A stretch of 64,000 nt of DNA. Source: Microbacterium aurum (GTDB lineage: Bacteria; Actinomycetota; Actinomycetes; Actinomycetales; Microbacteriaceae). Position numbers and translations under genes: made by a program. The first letter of the stretch is position 1, and each line of letters starts with the position of its first letter. The notes under the pieces are model-generated. The model did not search any database, was not told the DNA's origin, and was given only the letters and a program-made list of their open reading frames with translations. The stretch is from assembly GCF_016907815.1 (NCBI RefSeq), contig NZ_JAFBCQ010000001.1, positions 3,286,001-3,350,000 on the forward strand, in the 5' to 3' direction. Positions 26,984 to 35,389 of the stretch are shown here, in pieces.

Positions 26984-28318
26984 ATGGACAACACCCGGCT
27001 CGACGGCATCGCGGCGGCGCTCGACGCGCTGGCTGCCGCCGGTGGTGGGCGCTCTCCTGAGGTGCTGACGCCCGCCGAGCTCGTCGCCGTGAACAACGCG
27101 TTCGGAGCGCTCAAACGGCAGGTCGACGCCGCCTTCACGCCCGTGGCCGCCGAGATCGCGCGGCAGTCCCGTGTCGAACTCGGCAAGGACTCGCTCGCGA
27201 AGAAGCAGGGCTTCCGCTCGCCGGTCGCCCTCATCCAGGCGACGACCGGGTCGACGGTCGGCGAGGCGATGAAGCTCGTCCAGGTCGGCGAGGCCACGGC
27301 GCCGCGGATGTCGCTGACCGGCGAGAGCCTGCCGGCGAAGCATCCGCACGTCGCCGACGGTGTGACCTCGGGCGGGCTGGGGGTGACCGCGGCATCCGCC
27401 ATCGTGTCGCTCCTCGACCGGGTCGCGCCGCGCACCGCACTCGCCGACCGCGACGAGGCCGAGCGCAAGCTCGTCGCCCTCGCGCCCGGACTGCGTGCCG
27501 ATGAGCTGGCGCGGCTGATCGCGCGCACCGAAGCGTTCCTCGATCCCGACGGCGTCGAGCCGCGGCACGAGGAGGCGCGCGCCGAGCGCCATCTCGACAT
27601 CATCGAGCGCGACGGCCGCCTGCGGTTCTCGGGCGAGGTCGACGTGGAATCGGGTGCTCCGATCAAGGCGGCGATCGAGGGGATCGTGAGCCAGACGCTC
27701 CGGCGCAACCACGACGCCGACGATGCGACGCGCGACCAGCGCTCGATCAAGCAGATGCGGGCCGACGCGCTCGTGGCGATCTGCCGGCACGCGATCGGGT
27801 GCGAAGAGCTGCCCACCGGGCCGACGACGACCGTCATCGTGCAGATGACGCTCGACCAGCTGCGCACCGAGATCGGGGCGGTCACGATCGACGGCATCGA
27901 CCAGCCGATTCCGGCCGGTGCGGTGCGGCGGCTCGCGTGCGATCTGCAGGTGATCCCGGCGGTGCTCGGCAGCGAGAGCGCGGTGCTCGACTGGGGGCGT
28001 GACAAGCGGGGATTCACCCGGGCGCAGAAACTCGCCATCGCCCTGCGCGACCAGGGCTGCGCCTGCTGCGGGGCACCCCCGTCGTGGACCGAAGTGCACC
28101 ACATCCGCTGGTGGAAACGACACGGAGGCCGAACCGACCTTTCCAACGGAGTGCTCCTGTGCGTCGCGTGTCACCATCGCCTGCACGACGACGGCTGGGA
28201 GATCGAGGTCGACGGAGTCGGGATCGACGCCCGCGTCTGGTTCATCCCGCCACCCTGGATAGACCGGGATCGCACGCCACGTCCCGGCGCACGCCAACGC
28301 TGCAGCATCGCCGCCTGA
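26984..28318 (+). CDS. DUF222/HNH endonuclease-domain protein (13E12 type)
   Basis: A 444-residue protein with an N-terminal helical DUF222 region (about 1-330) and a C-terminal HNH domain: CACCGAPPSWTEVHHIRW, then NGVLLCVACHHRLHDDGW, giving the Cys pairs and the catalytic His. These proteins are abundant in actinobacterial genomes, where many are thought to be mobile or repeat-related; their biological role is not settled. ATG 26984 is chosen from the leaderless -10. It stands alone. Confidence 0.9.
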   Translation: MDNTRLDGIAAALDALAAAGGGRSPEVLTPAELVAVNNAFGALKRQVDAAFTPVAAEIARQSRVELGKDSLAKKQGFRSPVALIQATTGSTVGEAMKLVQVGEATAPRMSLTGESLPAKHPHVADGVTSGGLGVTAASAIVSLLDRVAPRTALADRDEAERKLVALAPGLRADELARLIARTEAFLDPDGVEPRHEEARAERHLDIIERDGRLRFSGEVDVESGAPIKAAIEGIVSQTLRRNHDADDATRDQRSIKQMRADALVAICRHAIGCEELPTGPTTTVIVQMTLDQLRTEIGAVTIDGIDQPIPAGAVRRLACDLQVIPAVLGSESAVLDWGRDKRGFTRAQKLAIALRDQGCACCGAPPSWTEVHHIRWWKRHGGRTDLSNGVLLCVACHHRLHDDGWEIEVDGVGIDARVWFIPPPWIDRDRTPRPGARQRCSIAA

Positions 28319-28359
28319 TCGCGAGGGCGGGGGCGGATGCCGGGGTGTGCGCGGGCGCG

Positions 28360-28385
28360 TGGATGCTGGGGCGTGGATGCTGAGG
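28360..28385 (+). repeat. Short tandem duplication
   Basis: GCGTGGATGCTG occurs twice in direct succession, separated by two bases, downstream of the HNH gene. Confidence 0.5.
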
Positions 28386-28451
28386 TGCGGGCGATGGGCG
28401 GGGCGACGAGGCGCGGGCGCGGGCAGGCGCCACCCAGACGGGGGTGACACA

Positions 28452-29162
28452 ATGCCCGGCATGGCGCGATCGGCACCCGCACGCTCACGGCGCCCGCCGG
28501 CTCGGACGCGCGGCAGCGCGGAGGCGCGACGCACGGCATCCGCTCGACGTGCGGCGGCCGCCCGGCGCGCGCGGGCACGGCGCAGAGCGTGGCGTCGCAC
28601 GGCGATCATCGCGCTGCCGACGATCGCACTCGCGCTGGTCATCGCCGGGGTGATCGCGATCTTCGCCGGGTTCGTCCCGGGCGGCCCGTGGTCGCCGGAG
28701 GGCGACGCCCCGGCATCCGCCGAGTACACCCAGGAGCAGCGCGACAACGCCGCCATCATCGTGAGCGCCGGCCGGGATCTCGGCCTCTCCGAGCGCGACC
28801 AGACCATCGCCGTCATGACCGCCATGGGCGAGTCGTCGCTGCGCAACCTCGACTACGGCGACTGGGAGACGAGCGGCGTCACCAACCCCGACGGCTCGCG
28901 CACCACCTCGATCGGCCTCTTCCAGCAGCAGGACGGCTGGGGCACCCGCGACGAGCGCCTCGACCCGTACACCGCGGCCGTCCTCTTCTACCGTGCGATG
29001 GTCGCGCGGGTGCCCGACCGTGACAGCCTCGAACCCACCGAGGTCGCCCATCGCACGCAGATCAACCGCGACCGCGACCACTACGCCCCGTACTGGCCGC
29101 GCGCGGTCGCCCTGATCGCGGCGCTGGACGCCGACCGCAGCGACGCCGACCGCGACGGGTGA
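28452..29162 (+). CDS. Membrane-anchored lysozyme-like protein
   Basis: A 236-residue protein with an Arg/Ala-rich cytoplasmic N-terminus, one membrane anchor (about 55-78), and an extracytoplasmic domain with the layout of lysozyme-like transglycosylases: a helix bearing MTAMGESSLRNLDYGD (candidate catalytic Glu), then TSIGLFQQQDGWGT, then a C-terminal helical part. It may cut or bind peptidoglycan. ATG 28452 has GGGGGTGA ending four bases upstream; a leaderless start at ATG 28461 (CACAAT seven bases before) is possible. The catalytic assignment is from motif resemblance only. Confidence 0.7.
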   Translation: MPGMARSAPARSRRPPARTRGSAEARRTASARRAAAARRARARRRAWRRTAIIALPTIALALVIAGVIAIFAGFVPGGPWSPEGDAPASAEYTQEQRDNAAIIVSAGRDLGLSERDQTIAVMTAMGESSLRNLDYGDWETSGVTNPDGSRTTSIGLFQQQDGWGTRDERLDPYTAAVLFYRAMVARVPDRDSLEPTEVAHRTQINRDRDHYAPYWPRAVALIAALDADRSDADRDG

Positions 29163-29299
29163 CATCCGCGGCGCCACGCCCTCTCCATAACCAGCGATCT
29201 GCCACACCTGTCCACCGATCGACGTCGATCCGGCATCCCTCCGCCCCTCCAGACCTACGGTGGGATGACAACATCGCAAGCCTGGCGGAGAATAGGAGC

Positions 29300-29578
29300 G
29301 TGTTCACGTCAACCGAGACGATCGCCGTGATCGTCAGCGCCGCGTCGCTGCTGCTCGGCTTCTTCGGCGCGTTCGGATGGCTGATCCACCGCATGGACGC
29401 CCGATTCGACCGTGTCGACGAACGGTTCCATCGCATCGACCAACGATTCGACCGCGTCAGCGAGCAATTCGACCGGGTCGGCGAGCGCATCGATCAACTC
29501 CAACGGGAAGTGGTCGAGGTGAAGATCGGACTGGCGCGCATCGAGGGACCGGAGCGCCGCATCGTCCCCGCGCGCTGA
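29300..29578 (+). CDS. Membrane-anchored coiled-coil protein
   Basis: A 92-residue protein with one N-terminal transmembrane helix (about 6-27) and a heptad-repeat tail in which RFDRVDE, RFHRIDQ, RFDRVSE, QFDRVGE and RIDQLQR follow one another. Such tails form parallel coiled coils; the partner is unknown. GTG 29300 follows ATAGGAG closely, which is a poor spacing, so the exact start is less sure. No enzyme motif is present. Confidence 0.6.
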   Translation: MFTSTETIAVIVSAASLLLGFFGAFGWLIHRMDARFDRVDERFHRIDQRFDRVSEQFDRVGERIDQLQREVVEVKIGLARIEGPERRIVPAR

Positions 29579-29652
29579 GCGAGCCCTCCTCGAGCAGCAG
29601 CCCGCAGCGAGATGACGGGGTGCCCGTCGGAGACGGCGGCTACCGTGAAGGC

Positions 29653-30495
29653 ATGTCCTCGCTCGACCCCTCGACCTCGCTGCAGCGCACCTACCGGTAC
29701 CTGCGCATCGGCGTCGCGGGCATGGTCGTCGTCATCTTCGCGTCGATCGGGGTGGCGGCGGCATCCGTTGGCTGGCTCACCTCGCTCAGCGACTACTACT
29801 ACACGTCGGCGCGCACGCCCTTCGTCGGCGCGCTCATCGCCGTCGGCTTCGCCCTGCTCGCCCTCTCGGGCCGCGGCCTCGAGCGCGGGCTGCTCGACGC
29901 GGCGGCGCTGTTCGCGCCCCTGATCGCCCTCATCCCCACGACCCTCGCACCCGGAACCGTCGCGGGCGTCGAGGCGCCGTGCCGGTTCCGGTGCTTCCCG
30001 CCGGCGTTCGAAGCGGATGCCGCGAACGGCATCGCCACCTACCTCATCGCCGGCACGGTCGTCGTCATCGTCGCCGCACTGCTCGTGATGCTGCGCCAGG
30101 TGCCGGTCGGCTCCTTCGCCGTCAGCGGCGGGGTCGCCATCGGCGTGCTCGCCGCCGTCGGACTTTCCTGGGCGTTCGCCCGCGACTGGGTGCTCGCGCA
30201 GGGCCACTTCGTCGCGACCATCGCGTTCTTCGCACTGTTCGCCCTCGTCGCCGTGCTCGCCGCGTTCCCGCGCCGCAGCGACCCGCCCGCCCGCGTGTTC
30301 CGCGCGCTCTACATCGTCATCGCGGTGCTGCTCGTCGCCGTGCTCGCCGCGTACATCGCGTTCCTGCCGCAGGCCGACACCCTCGGCATCCCCCTCGTGC
30401 TCGTCGCCGAGGCCGCCGCGCTCGTGCTGTTCAGCGCTTTCTGGATCGTGCAGGGCATCGAGAAGTGGGACCTCGCCAACCCCTCGCTGCGGTGA
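29653..30495 (+). CDS. DUF998-like multi-pass membrane protein
   Basis: A 280-residue protein with about eight hydrophobic helices and almost no soluble domain. The loop after helix one reads SDYYYTSARTPFVG, a pattern seen in uncharacterised membrane proteins of the DUF998 type; I name that family with limited confidence. TACCGT lies six bases before ATG 29653, indicating a leaderless start. It is convergent with the universal stress protein gene, nine bases away. Confidence 0.7.
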   Translation: MSSLDPSTSLQRTYRYLRIGVAGMVVVIFASIGVAAASVGWLTSLSDYYYTSARTPFVGALIAVGFALLALSGRGLERGLLDAAALFAPLIALIPTTLAPGTVAGVEAPCRFRCFPPAFEADAANGIATYLIAGTVVVIVAALLVMLRQVPVGSFAVSGGVAIGVLAAVGLSWAFARDWVLAQGHFVATIAFFALFALVAVLAAFPRRSDPPARVFRALYIVIAVLLVAVLAAYIAFLPQADTLGIPLVLVAEAAALVLFSAFWIVQGIEKWDLANPSLR

Positions 30496-30504
30496 CGGCG
30501 CCGC

Positions 30505-31347
30505 TCAGCGCACGACAGCGGTGACCGTCGCGAGCCGCGCCAGCACCTCCTGGCTGACCGAGCCGAGCAGGAACCGCGCCAGCGCCCCGCGCCCGTGCGT
30601 GCCGACGACGGCGAGCCGGGCCCCCTGCGCCCGCGCGTTGATCACGTGCGACGGATACCCGCGCTCCACGATCTGCTCCACCTCGAGGTCGGGATAGTCC
30701 GACGCGAGACCCGCCACGGCGAGCGCCAGCATCTCCTCGGTCGCGGCTTGCATGTTGCTGAGGTACAGCTCCGGGTACACCACCAGGGCGTTGCGCGGCG
30801 CCTCCACCGGCGTCCACACGCTGACGGCGATGAGCTTCTCTCCCACGCGATGGGCCTCGGCTGCGGCGAACCGCAGCGCGTGCTCCGACACGGGCGAGCC
30901 GTCGACCCCGACGACGACCCCCGACCGGCCGGCGGTCTCGAAATCGGGGACGACCACGACGGGGCACTTCGCGCCGGCCGCCAGACGGATGCCGTGGGCG
31001 CCCCGCGCGGGGCCGTCCCCCGGACCCCGGTAGTCGCTGCCGATCACCAGCAGCGCCGCCTGCTCGGAGGCGTCGATCAGCCGGGCGACGGGGTTGCCGA
31101 CATCCACCCGCGTCGACACGTCGATGCCGCGCTGCCGCGCCCGGTCGGCGTGCCCGTCGAGCAGCTGCTGCGCTGCCGCGCGCGCCTCCTCGACGACGGC
31201 GTGCTCCCCCACCATGCCGATCGCGCCGCCCACCACGGCCCATAGCTCGAGCCGCTGCCCGGTCGCCGCGGCCCGGTCGATCGCCCAGTCCACGGCCCGT
31301 GTCGCCACCGGCTTACCGGTCACGCCGACGATGATCGTGCTGTTCAT
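30505..31347 (-). CDS. Tandem universal stress protein
   Basis: A 280-residue protein with two UspA domains. Each ends in a nucleotide-binding signature: VIGSDYRGPGDGPARGAHG in the first and VVGTHGRGALARFLLGSVS in the second, the second being canonical for ATP-binding Usp (GxxGxxxxxxxGS). Such proteins aid survival under stress or slow growth. I use ATG 31347, which gives the usual opening MNSTIIVGVTGKP; a Met three codons upstream is too close to the possible ribosome site. Confidence 0.92.
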   Translation of the reverse strand: MNSTIIVGVTGKPVATRAVDWAIDRAAATGQRLELWAVVGGAIGMVGEHAVVEEARAAAQQLLDGHADRARQRGIDVSTRVDVGNPVARLIDASEQAALLVIGSDYRGPGDGPARGAHGIRLAAGAKCPVVVVPDFETAGRSGVVVGVDGSPVSEHALRFAAAEAHRVGEKLIAVSVWTPVEAPRNALVVYPELYLSNMQAATEEMLALAVAGLASDYPDLEVEQIVERGYPSHVINARAQGARLAVVGTHGRGALARFLLGSVSQEVLARLATVTAVVR

Positions 31348-31505
31348 GAGTCCCATCCCTTCGTCGGGAGTTCCTGTCCTCCCACACTACGCGAGCCGCC
31401 CGCGCGCGGCGAGCGCACGGGCCGTGTCAAACCCGGGGGGATGCGGTCGGGCGCGGGCGGGCGCGGTGCCCGCAGCGCCCGCGCGCACCCGCCCATCCCG
31501 CCATG

Positions 31506-31585
31506 CCGAACCCTTACCCCTGGACCGAACCCTCGTCCCCAGGCACGCTTGAGCGTGAGGGTTCGCACCGGGAGCGAGGGTTCGG
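31506..31585. repeat. 80-base nested palindrome, copy A
   Basis: Outer arms CCGAACCCT and AGGGTTCGG pair exactly; inner arms CGAACCCTC and GAGGGTTCG pair exactly; the centre has a small stem CACGCT/AGCGTG. Same length and layout as the four other copies. Confidence 0.9.
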
Positions 31586-31689
31586 CGCGACCCACCGCGG
31601 ACACAGGCCCGCCCGCCCCGCTCGACTGCCCGCGCGCGCCCGCCTCCGCCTGCCCGCGCCGTGCCTGCCCGAGCGCCCGTCCCGCCATG

Positions 31690-31769
31690 CCGAACCCTTA
31701 CCCCTGGACCGAACCCTCATCCCCAAGCGCGCTTGAGCGTGAGGGTTCGTACCGGGAGCGAGGGTTCGG
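31690..31769. repeat. 80-base nested palindrome, copy B
   Basis: Differs from copy A at only a few positions and shares flanking bases with it. The outer arms CCGAACCCT/AGGGTTCGG are intact. Confidence 0.9.
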
Positions 31770-31801
31770 CGCGACCCACCGCGCACAGGGCCCGGCCCGC
31801 G

Positions 31802-31807
31802 TAAAGT
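31802..31807 (+). promoter_or_regulatory. Leaderless -10 box of the GH6 gene
   Basis: TAAAGT lies seven bases before GTG 31815, only 33 bases after palindrome copy B. Confidence 0.55.
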
Positions 31808-31814
31808 CGGTCGG

Positions 31815-32816
31815 GTGACCCCCCGCACCCGCCGCCGCGCGCGGCTGGTCGTCGTCGCGGCGGCCATCGCCGTCGCCGCGGCTGCGATCGCGGCGATCGT
31901 CGGGACGGCGACGGGGCTCTTCCGCGGCGAGGCGCAGCCGCCCGGCCCCGGCACCCGGTTCGCGGTGCTCGCCGAGTCGGCGGCGGCCACGGCATCCGTC
32001 ACCGCCACCGGCGCGGAGCGCGCCGCGGCCGACTACCTCGCCGCCCAGCCGACGGCCTACTGGCTCACCCCGGAGCGTGATCCGATCGGCACCGTGCAGG
32101 GCCGCGTCGCCGGACTCGCCGCCGAGGCCCGCGCCCAACAGGCCACCCTCGCGCTCGTGATCTACGGGCTCCCCGAGCGCGACTGCGGCAACCATTCCGC
32201 AGGCGGGCTGGATGCCGCGGACTACCCGACCTGGATCGGCGAGATCGCCGCGGCGCTCGCGGCGGCATCCGACGTGCCCGCGGTCATCGTCCTCGAGCCC
32301 GACAGCCTCGCCCTCGCGCCGGAGTGCGGAAACCTCGACGCGCGGGTGCCGCAACTACGTGCCGCGATCAGCGCGCTGCAGCGCCCCGGCACCTGGATCT
32401 ACCTCGACGGCGGGCACTCGAACTGGCATCCGGCGGCGCAGACCGCGCAGCTGCTGCAGGCCGTCGGCACGGACGGCGTCCGCGGATTCGCCACCAACGT
32501 CTCGAACTTCAACGACACCGACGCCGAGGTCTCGTACGCACACGCGGTCGCCGCCGCGCTGCGCGATCTCGGCGCCGGCGACACGCACGCCCTCATCGAC
32601 ACCTCGCGCAACGGCGCCGGGTCGGACGGGCAGTGGTGCAATCCGCCCGGGCGGCGGGTGGGCGCGGCATCCGGCACCATCGGCGACGACGTGGTCGACA
32701 CCAACCTCTGGATCAAGGTCCCCGGCGAAAGCGACGGGCCGTGCAACGGCGGCCCCGCGGCCGGACAGTGGTGGCCCGCCGCCGCGATCGAGCTCACACG
32801 CGATGCGCGCGGATAG
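31815..32816 (+). CDS. GH6 family endoglucanase/cellobiohydrolase
   Basis: A 333-residue glycoside hydrolase family 6 protein that should cleave beta-1,4-glucan with inversion. An N-terminal basic region and hydrophobic segment (about 11-31) export it. GH6 motifs appear in order: VIYGLPERDCG, IVLEPDSLAL (proton donor Asp), DTSRNG, WCNPPGRRVG and LWIKVPGESDG. There is no carbohydrate-binding module, so it is a minimal catalytic domain, perhaps anchored by an uncleaved signal. The leaderless GTG start is chosen from the -10. Substrate could be plant cellulose or an endogenous glucan. Confidence 0.93.
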   Translation: MTPRTRRRARLVVVAAAIAVAAAAIAAIVGTATGLFRGEAQPPGPGTRFAVLAESAAATASVTATGAERAAADYLAAQPTAYWLTPERDPIGTVQGRVAGLAAEARAQQATLALVIYGLPERDCGNHSAGGLDAADYPTWIGEIAAALAAASDVPAVIVLEPDSLALAPECGNLDARVPQLRAAISALQRPGTWIYLDGGHSNWHPAAQTAQLLQAVGTDGVRGFATNVSNFNDTDAEVSYAHAVAAALRDLGAGDTHALIDTSRNGAGSDGQWCNPPGRRVGAASGTIGDDVVDTNLWIKVPGESDGPCNGGPAAGQWWPAAAIELTRDARG

Positions 32817-32843
32817 CATGGCGTGACGACGGATGGAGATGCG

Positions 32844-33818
32844 ATGAGTGACGACGCGGGGGAGTCGAAGACCGCCGTGGTGATCGAGGACGATCCCGAC
32901 GTGCGTCACATGCTCGCCGACGTGCTCGAAGCGGCGGGGTTCTCCACCATCTCGGTCGGCAACGGCCTCGACGGCGTGCGCGCCGTGGAGACCTATCAGC
33001 CACTCATCACGACGCTCGACGTGAACCTGCCGGGCATCGACGGCTTCGAGGCGGCGCGGCGGATCCGCCAGCGCAGCGACACCTACATCATCATGCTCAC
33101 CGGCCAGGGCGAGGAGGCCGACGCGGTGCTCGGCCTCGCCGCCGGCGCCGACGACTTCGTCACGAAGCCGTTCCGCCCGCGCGAGCTGCGGGCGCGGATC
33201 GAAGCGATGCTGCGGCGCCCGCGCAGCGGATTCCCGGGCGCAGCGGGCGGCGGGGCGACCGGCGGCGCCGGCGGCACCGCGCCGGGCGTGCCGGGTGCCG
33301 GGCGGCCGGGCGAACGCCCGCTGCCGGTGCAGGACCGGGTGGGCCCCTCGTTCCCCACCCGCACCGTCTCGCCGGAGACGGCATCCATCAACGCGATCGC
33401 CGCCGCGGCGGCCGATGCGCTCTCGGGCGGCCCCGCCGGCGAGGAGCTCCTCGTGCTCAGCGCTCCCCTGCAGGGGAACCCCGACCCGGAGTCGTGGCTG
33501 ACCCACCGCGACCTGCAGCTCGACCCTGAGACCCGCATCGCCCGGATCGGCGACCGCGAACTCGAGCTCACCCGCACCGAGTTCGACCTGCTCGCCGCGC
33601 TGCTGGAGTCCAAGCGCCGGGTGCGCAGCAAGGCCGACCTCGCGCTCGTGCTGCGGGGCGAGTCGTACGTCACCACCTATTACGTGGGGGATGCCGACAA
33701 GCGCGCGATCGAGGCTCACATGACGAACCTGCGGCGCAAGCTCGGCGACGAACCCACCAACCCGCGCTACATCGAAACGGTCCGCGGCGTCGGCTACCGC
33801 CTCACCTCCGACCACTGA
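32844..33818 (+). CDS. OmpR-type response regulator with long linker, apparently orphan
   Basis: A 324-residue regulator: receiver domain (about 9-125) with phospho-acceptor Asp59 and Lys108, a long Gly/Pro/Ala-rich linker (about 128-215), and a winged-helix DNA-binding domain (235-322, ending RYIETVRGVGYRLTSDH). ATG 32844 follows GGAG by five bases. It is closely related to the regulator at 40487 (shared words TTLDVN, PGIDGFE, RSDTYI, EAHMTNLRRKLGD) but has no adjacent kinase; the nearest intact one is at 36944. The linker is far longer than in the paralogue. Confidence 0.93.
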   Translation: MSDDAGESKTAVVIEDDPDVRHMLADVLEAAGFSTISVGNGLDGVRAVETYQPLITTLDVNLPGIDGFEAARRIRQRSDTYIIMLTGQGEEADAVLGLAAGADDFVTKPFRPRELRARIEAMLRRPRSGFPGAAGGGATGGAGGTAPGVPGAGRPGERPLPVQDRVGPSFPTRTVSPETASINAIAAAAADALSGGPAGEELLVLSAPLQGNPDPESWLTHRDLQLDPETRIARIGDRELELTRTEFDLLAALLESKRRVRSKADLALVLRGESYVTTYYVGDADKRAIEAHMTNLRRKLGDEPTNPRYIETVRGVGYRLTSDH

Positions 33819-33902
33819 CCGCGGCATCCGCCCGGGGTACGTCCGGTCCGCGGTCCGTCCGGGGTCTGTCCGGCATCCGCCCGGTCCGCGGTCTGTCCGA
33901 TG

Positions 33903-33982
33903 CCGAACCCTCACCCACCCGCCGAAACCTCATCTCTGCGCGCGTCCGGGGGTAAGGGTTCCGCCCAGGGATCAGGGTTCGG
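33903..33982. repeat. 80-base nested palindrome, copy C
   Basis: Outer arms CCGAACCCT and AGGGTTCGG are exact; the interior has diverged (AAACCTCA, GTAAGGGTTCC). It ends 115 bases before the DUF559-type gene, whose other side carries copy D. Confidence 0.85.
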
Positions 33983-34097
33983 CAAGAGGAGCGGCGCGCG
34001 GCATCGCCCTCTCCCCAATCGGCCGGTCGTACGAGTTGTCCACCGATCGGGGGGTGGCGGCATCCGCACGGGAGTCAACGGGCCCACAGTCGTACGC

Positions 34098-35084
34098 ATG
34101 AACGTGTCCGAAGCCCGCGCACACGTGCGCACCCATGTCCAGTTGCGCGCCGCCGGCAAGACGAACCGGGGCATCGTCGCGGACGTGAAAGCGAACCGCC
34201 TGCACAAGCTGTCGCGTGGCCTGTACGTCGACGGTGCTGCGTGGCAGGCCGCGAAGCCCGAGGGGCAGGAGCTGATCCGGACGGTCGCCGCGCACGGCCG
34301 CATGCGTGGCGGGAGCGCCGTCTTCGTGGCCACGTCCGCAGGCGCGGTTCAGCAGCTGCCGCTGCCGCGACTGTTTCTGAAACGGACGCATGTCGCCGCG
34401 CCCCGGGCCAACGGCCAGGTCGAGGCCTCAGCGCCCTTCGTGGCCAGGCACGCGGTCACGATCGCACCCGAAGACGTCGTCGAGGTCGACGGCATCCCGT
34501 GCACCAATCTCGCGCGCACCGTCGCCGACCTGCTCCGCACAACGCCTGCGGAGACCGGGATCAGCGCCATCGACGCCGCCATGCGCCAGCGAGCGTGGGA
34601 TGCCGAGACCCGCACCTACGACGAAGAGGCCGCCGAGCAGTTCCGCGACGAGGTCGCTCGCCACCTGCGTTCCGGCTCCCGCGGAGTCGTGCAGGCTCGA
34701 CGACTTCTGGCCATCGCCGACGGCCGAGCGGACGGCCCGGGCGAGAGCATCAGTCGGCTCTATCTGATCGAGTTGGGATTCCTGCGGCTGCGACTCCAGG
34801 TCGCCGTCCCGGGCCCGAAGGGCCACGACTACCACGTCGATTTCGGTCTCGACGACGCCGGGGCGTGGGGCGAGTTCGATGGCGCCGGTAAATACACCGA
34901 CGCCGCACTGCGCCGCTTCGGCGAAACCGCGGAAGACGTCGTCCGCCGCGAAAAGGCCCGCGAGGACTGGATTCGCGGCGTCACCGGCATGCGAATGGTG
35001 CGGTGGGAGTGGGCGCACATCGCCAGCGCGGAAACCCTCCGACGCCGGCTCGCCGCCTTCGGCGTCTTCCCGCCGACGCGCTGA
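34098..35084 (+). CDS. DUF559-type endonuclease-like protein with wHTH N-terminus
   Basis: A 328-residue protein. The N-terminal half resembles AbiEi-type winged-helix domains (RGLYVDGAAW, then ASAPFVARHAV and CTNLARTVADLL). The C-terminal half resembles DUF559, a Vsr/PD-(D/E)XK-like nuclease fold: GESISRLYL, VDFGL, WGEFDGAGKY and REKAREDWIRGV, then RWEW. A paralogue with the same blocks is at 58905. These orphan proteins are numerous in Microbacteriaceae and uncharacterised. ATG 34098 has CACAGT seven bases upstream. It is bracketed by copies C and D of the 80-base palindrome, 115 and 103 bases away. Confidence 0.8.
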   Translation: MNVSEARAHVRTHVQLRAAGKTNRGIVADVKANRLHKLSRGLYVDGAAWQAAKPEGQELIRTVAAHGRMRGGSAVFVATSAGAVQQLPLPRLFLKRTHVAAPRANGQVEASAPFVARHAVTIAPEDVVEVDGIPCTNLARTVADLLRTTPAETGISAIDAAMRQRAWDAETRTYDEEAAEQFRDEVARHLRSGSRGVVQARRLLAIADGRADGPGESISRLYLIELGFLRLRLQVAVPGPKGHDYHVDFGLDDAGAWGEFDGAGKYTDAALRRFGETAEDVVRREKAREDWIRGVTGMRMVRWEWAHIASAETLRRRLAAFGVFPPTR

Positions 35085-35187
35085 CCTCGGCTCCGCCGTC
35101 GGGCTGGCCCCCGCTCCGCCGTCGGGCGGGCTCCGGCTCCGCCGTCGGGCGGCCGGACCGGGCGGGTGGTTTCGGTCGATCGAGGCG

Positions 35188-35267
35188 GCGAACCCTTACT
35201 CCCCCACCGAAACCTCACCGCTGGGCGCGTCTGGCCGTGAGGGTTCGGCCCAGGGATGAGGGTTCGG
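35188..35267. repeat. 80-base nested palindrome, copy D
   Basis: One mismatch in the left outer arm (GCGAACCCT); right outer arm AGGGTTCGG intact; inner right arm GTGAGGGTTCGG intact. It lies 103 bases after the DUF559-type gene. Confidence 0.85.
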
Positions 35268-35304
35268 CGAAAAGCGCCCGCGGGCGCACGGACCCCGGGA
35301 CGCA

Positions 35305-35340
35305 CGGAAGCCCCGGCGCGCGTGGCGACCGGGGCTTCCG
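35305..35340 (-). terminator. Terminator-like hairpin of the GT2 gene
   Basis: CGGAAGCCCCGG (35305-35316) pairs perfectly with CCGGGGCTTCCG (35329-35340) around a 12-base loop. It follows the stop of the minus-strand GT2 gene by 49 bases. No T-tract. Confidence 0.55.
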
Positions 35341-35389
35341 CTTCGACGCCGCTCCCCAGGGGCGTCTGTTGACCGAGTGGCGAGCCCGG

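Larger units (their letters stand above)
31348..31814. other. Intergenic stretch with two palindromic repeats
   Basis: It contains copies A and B of the 80-base palindromic element as a direct repeat 184 bases apart; the flanking bases to about 31599 and 31783 are also nearly identical, so one copy arose recently from the other. The rest is GC-rich filler with Arg-, Pro- and Ala-type triplet runs and no gene. Confidence 0.7.
35085..35389. other. Intergenic stretch with palindrome copy D and a terminator
   Basis: The sequence just after the DUF559-type gene repeats GCTCCGCCGTCGGGC three times in slightly different forms. Copy D and a strong hairpin fill the rest. No gene is seen. Confidence 0.6.

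Noticed and set aside
33900..34097. Longer N-terminus for the DUF559-type protein starting at an ATG inside palindrome copy C
   Set aside because: The extra residues are repeat-derived, and a leaderless promoter stands immediately before ATG 34098.
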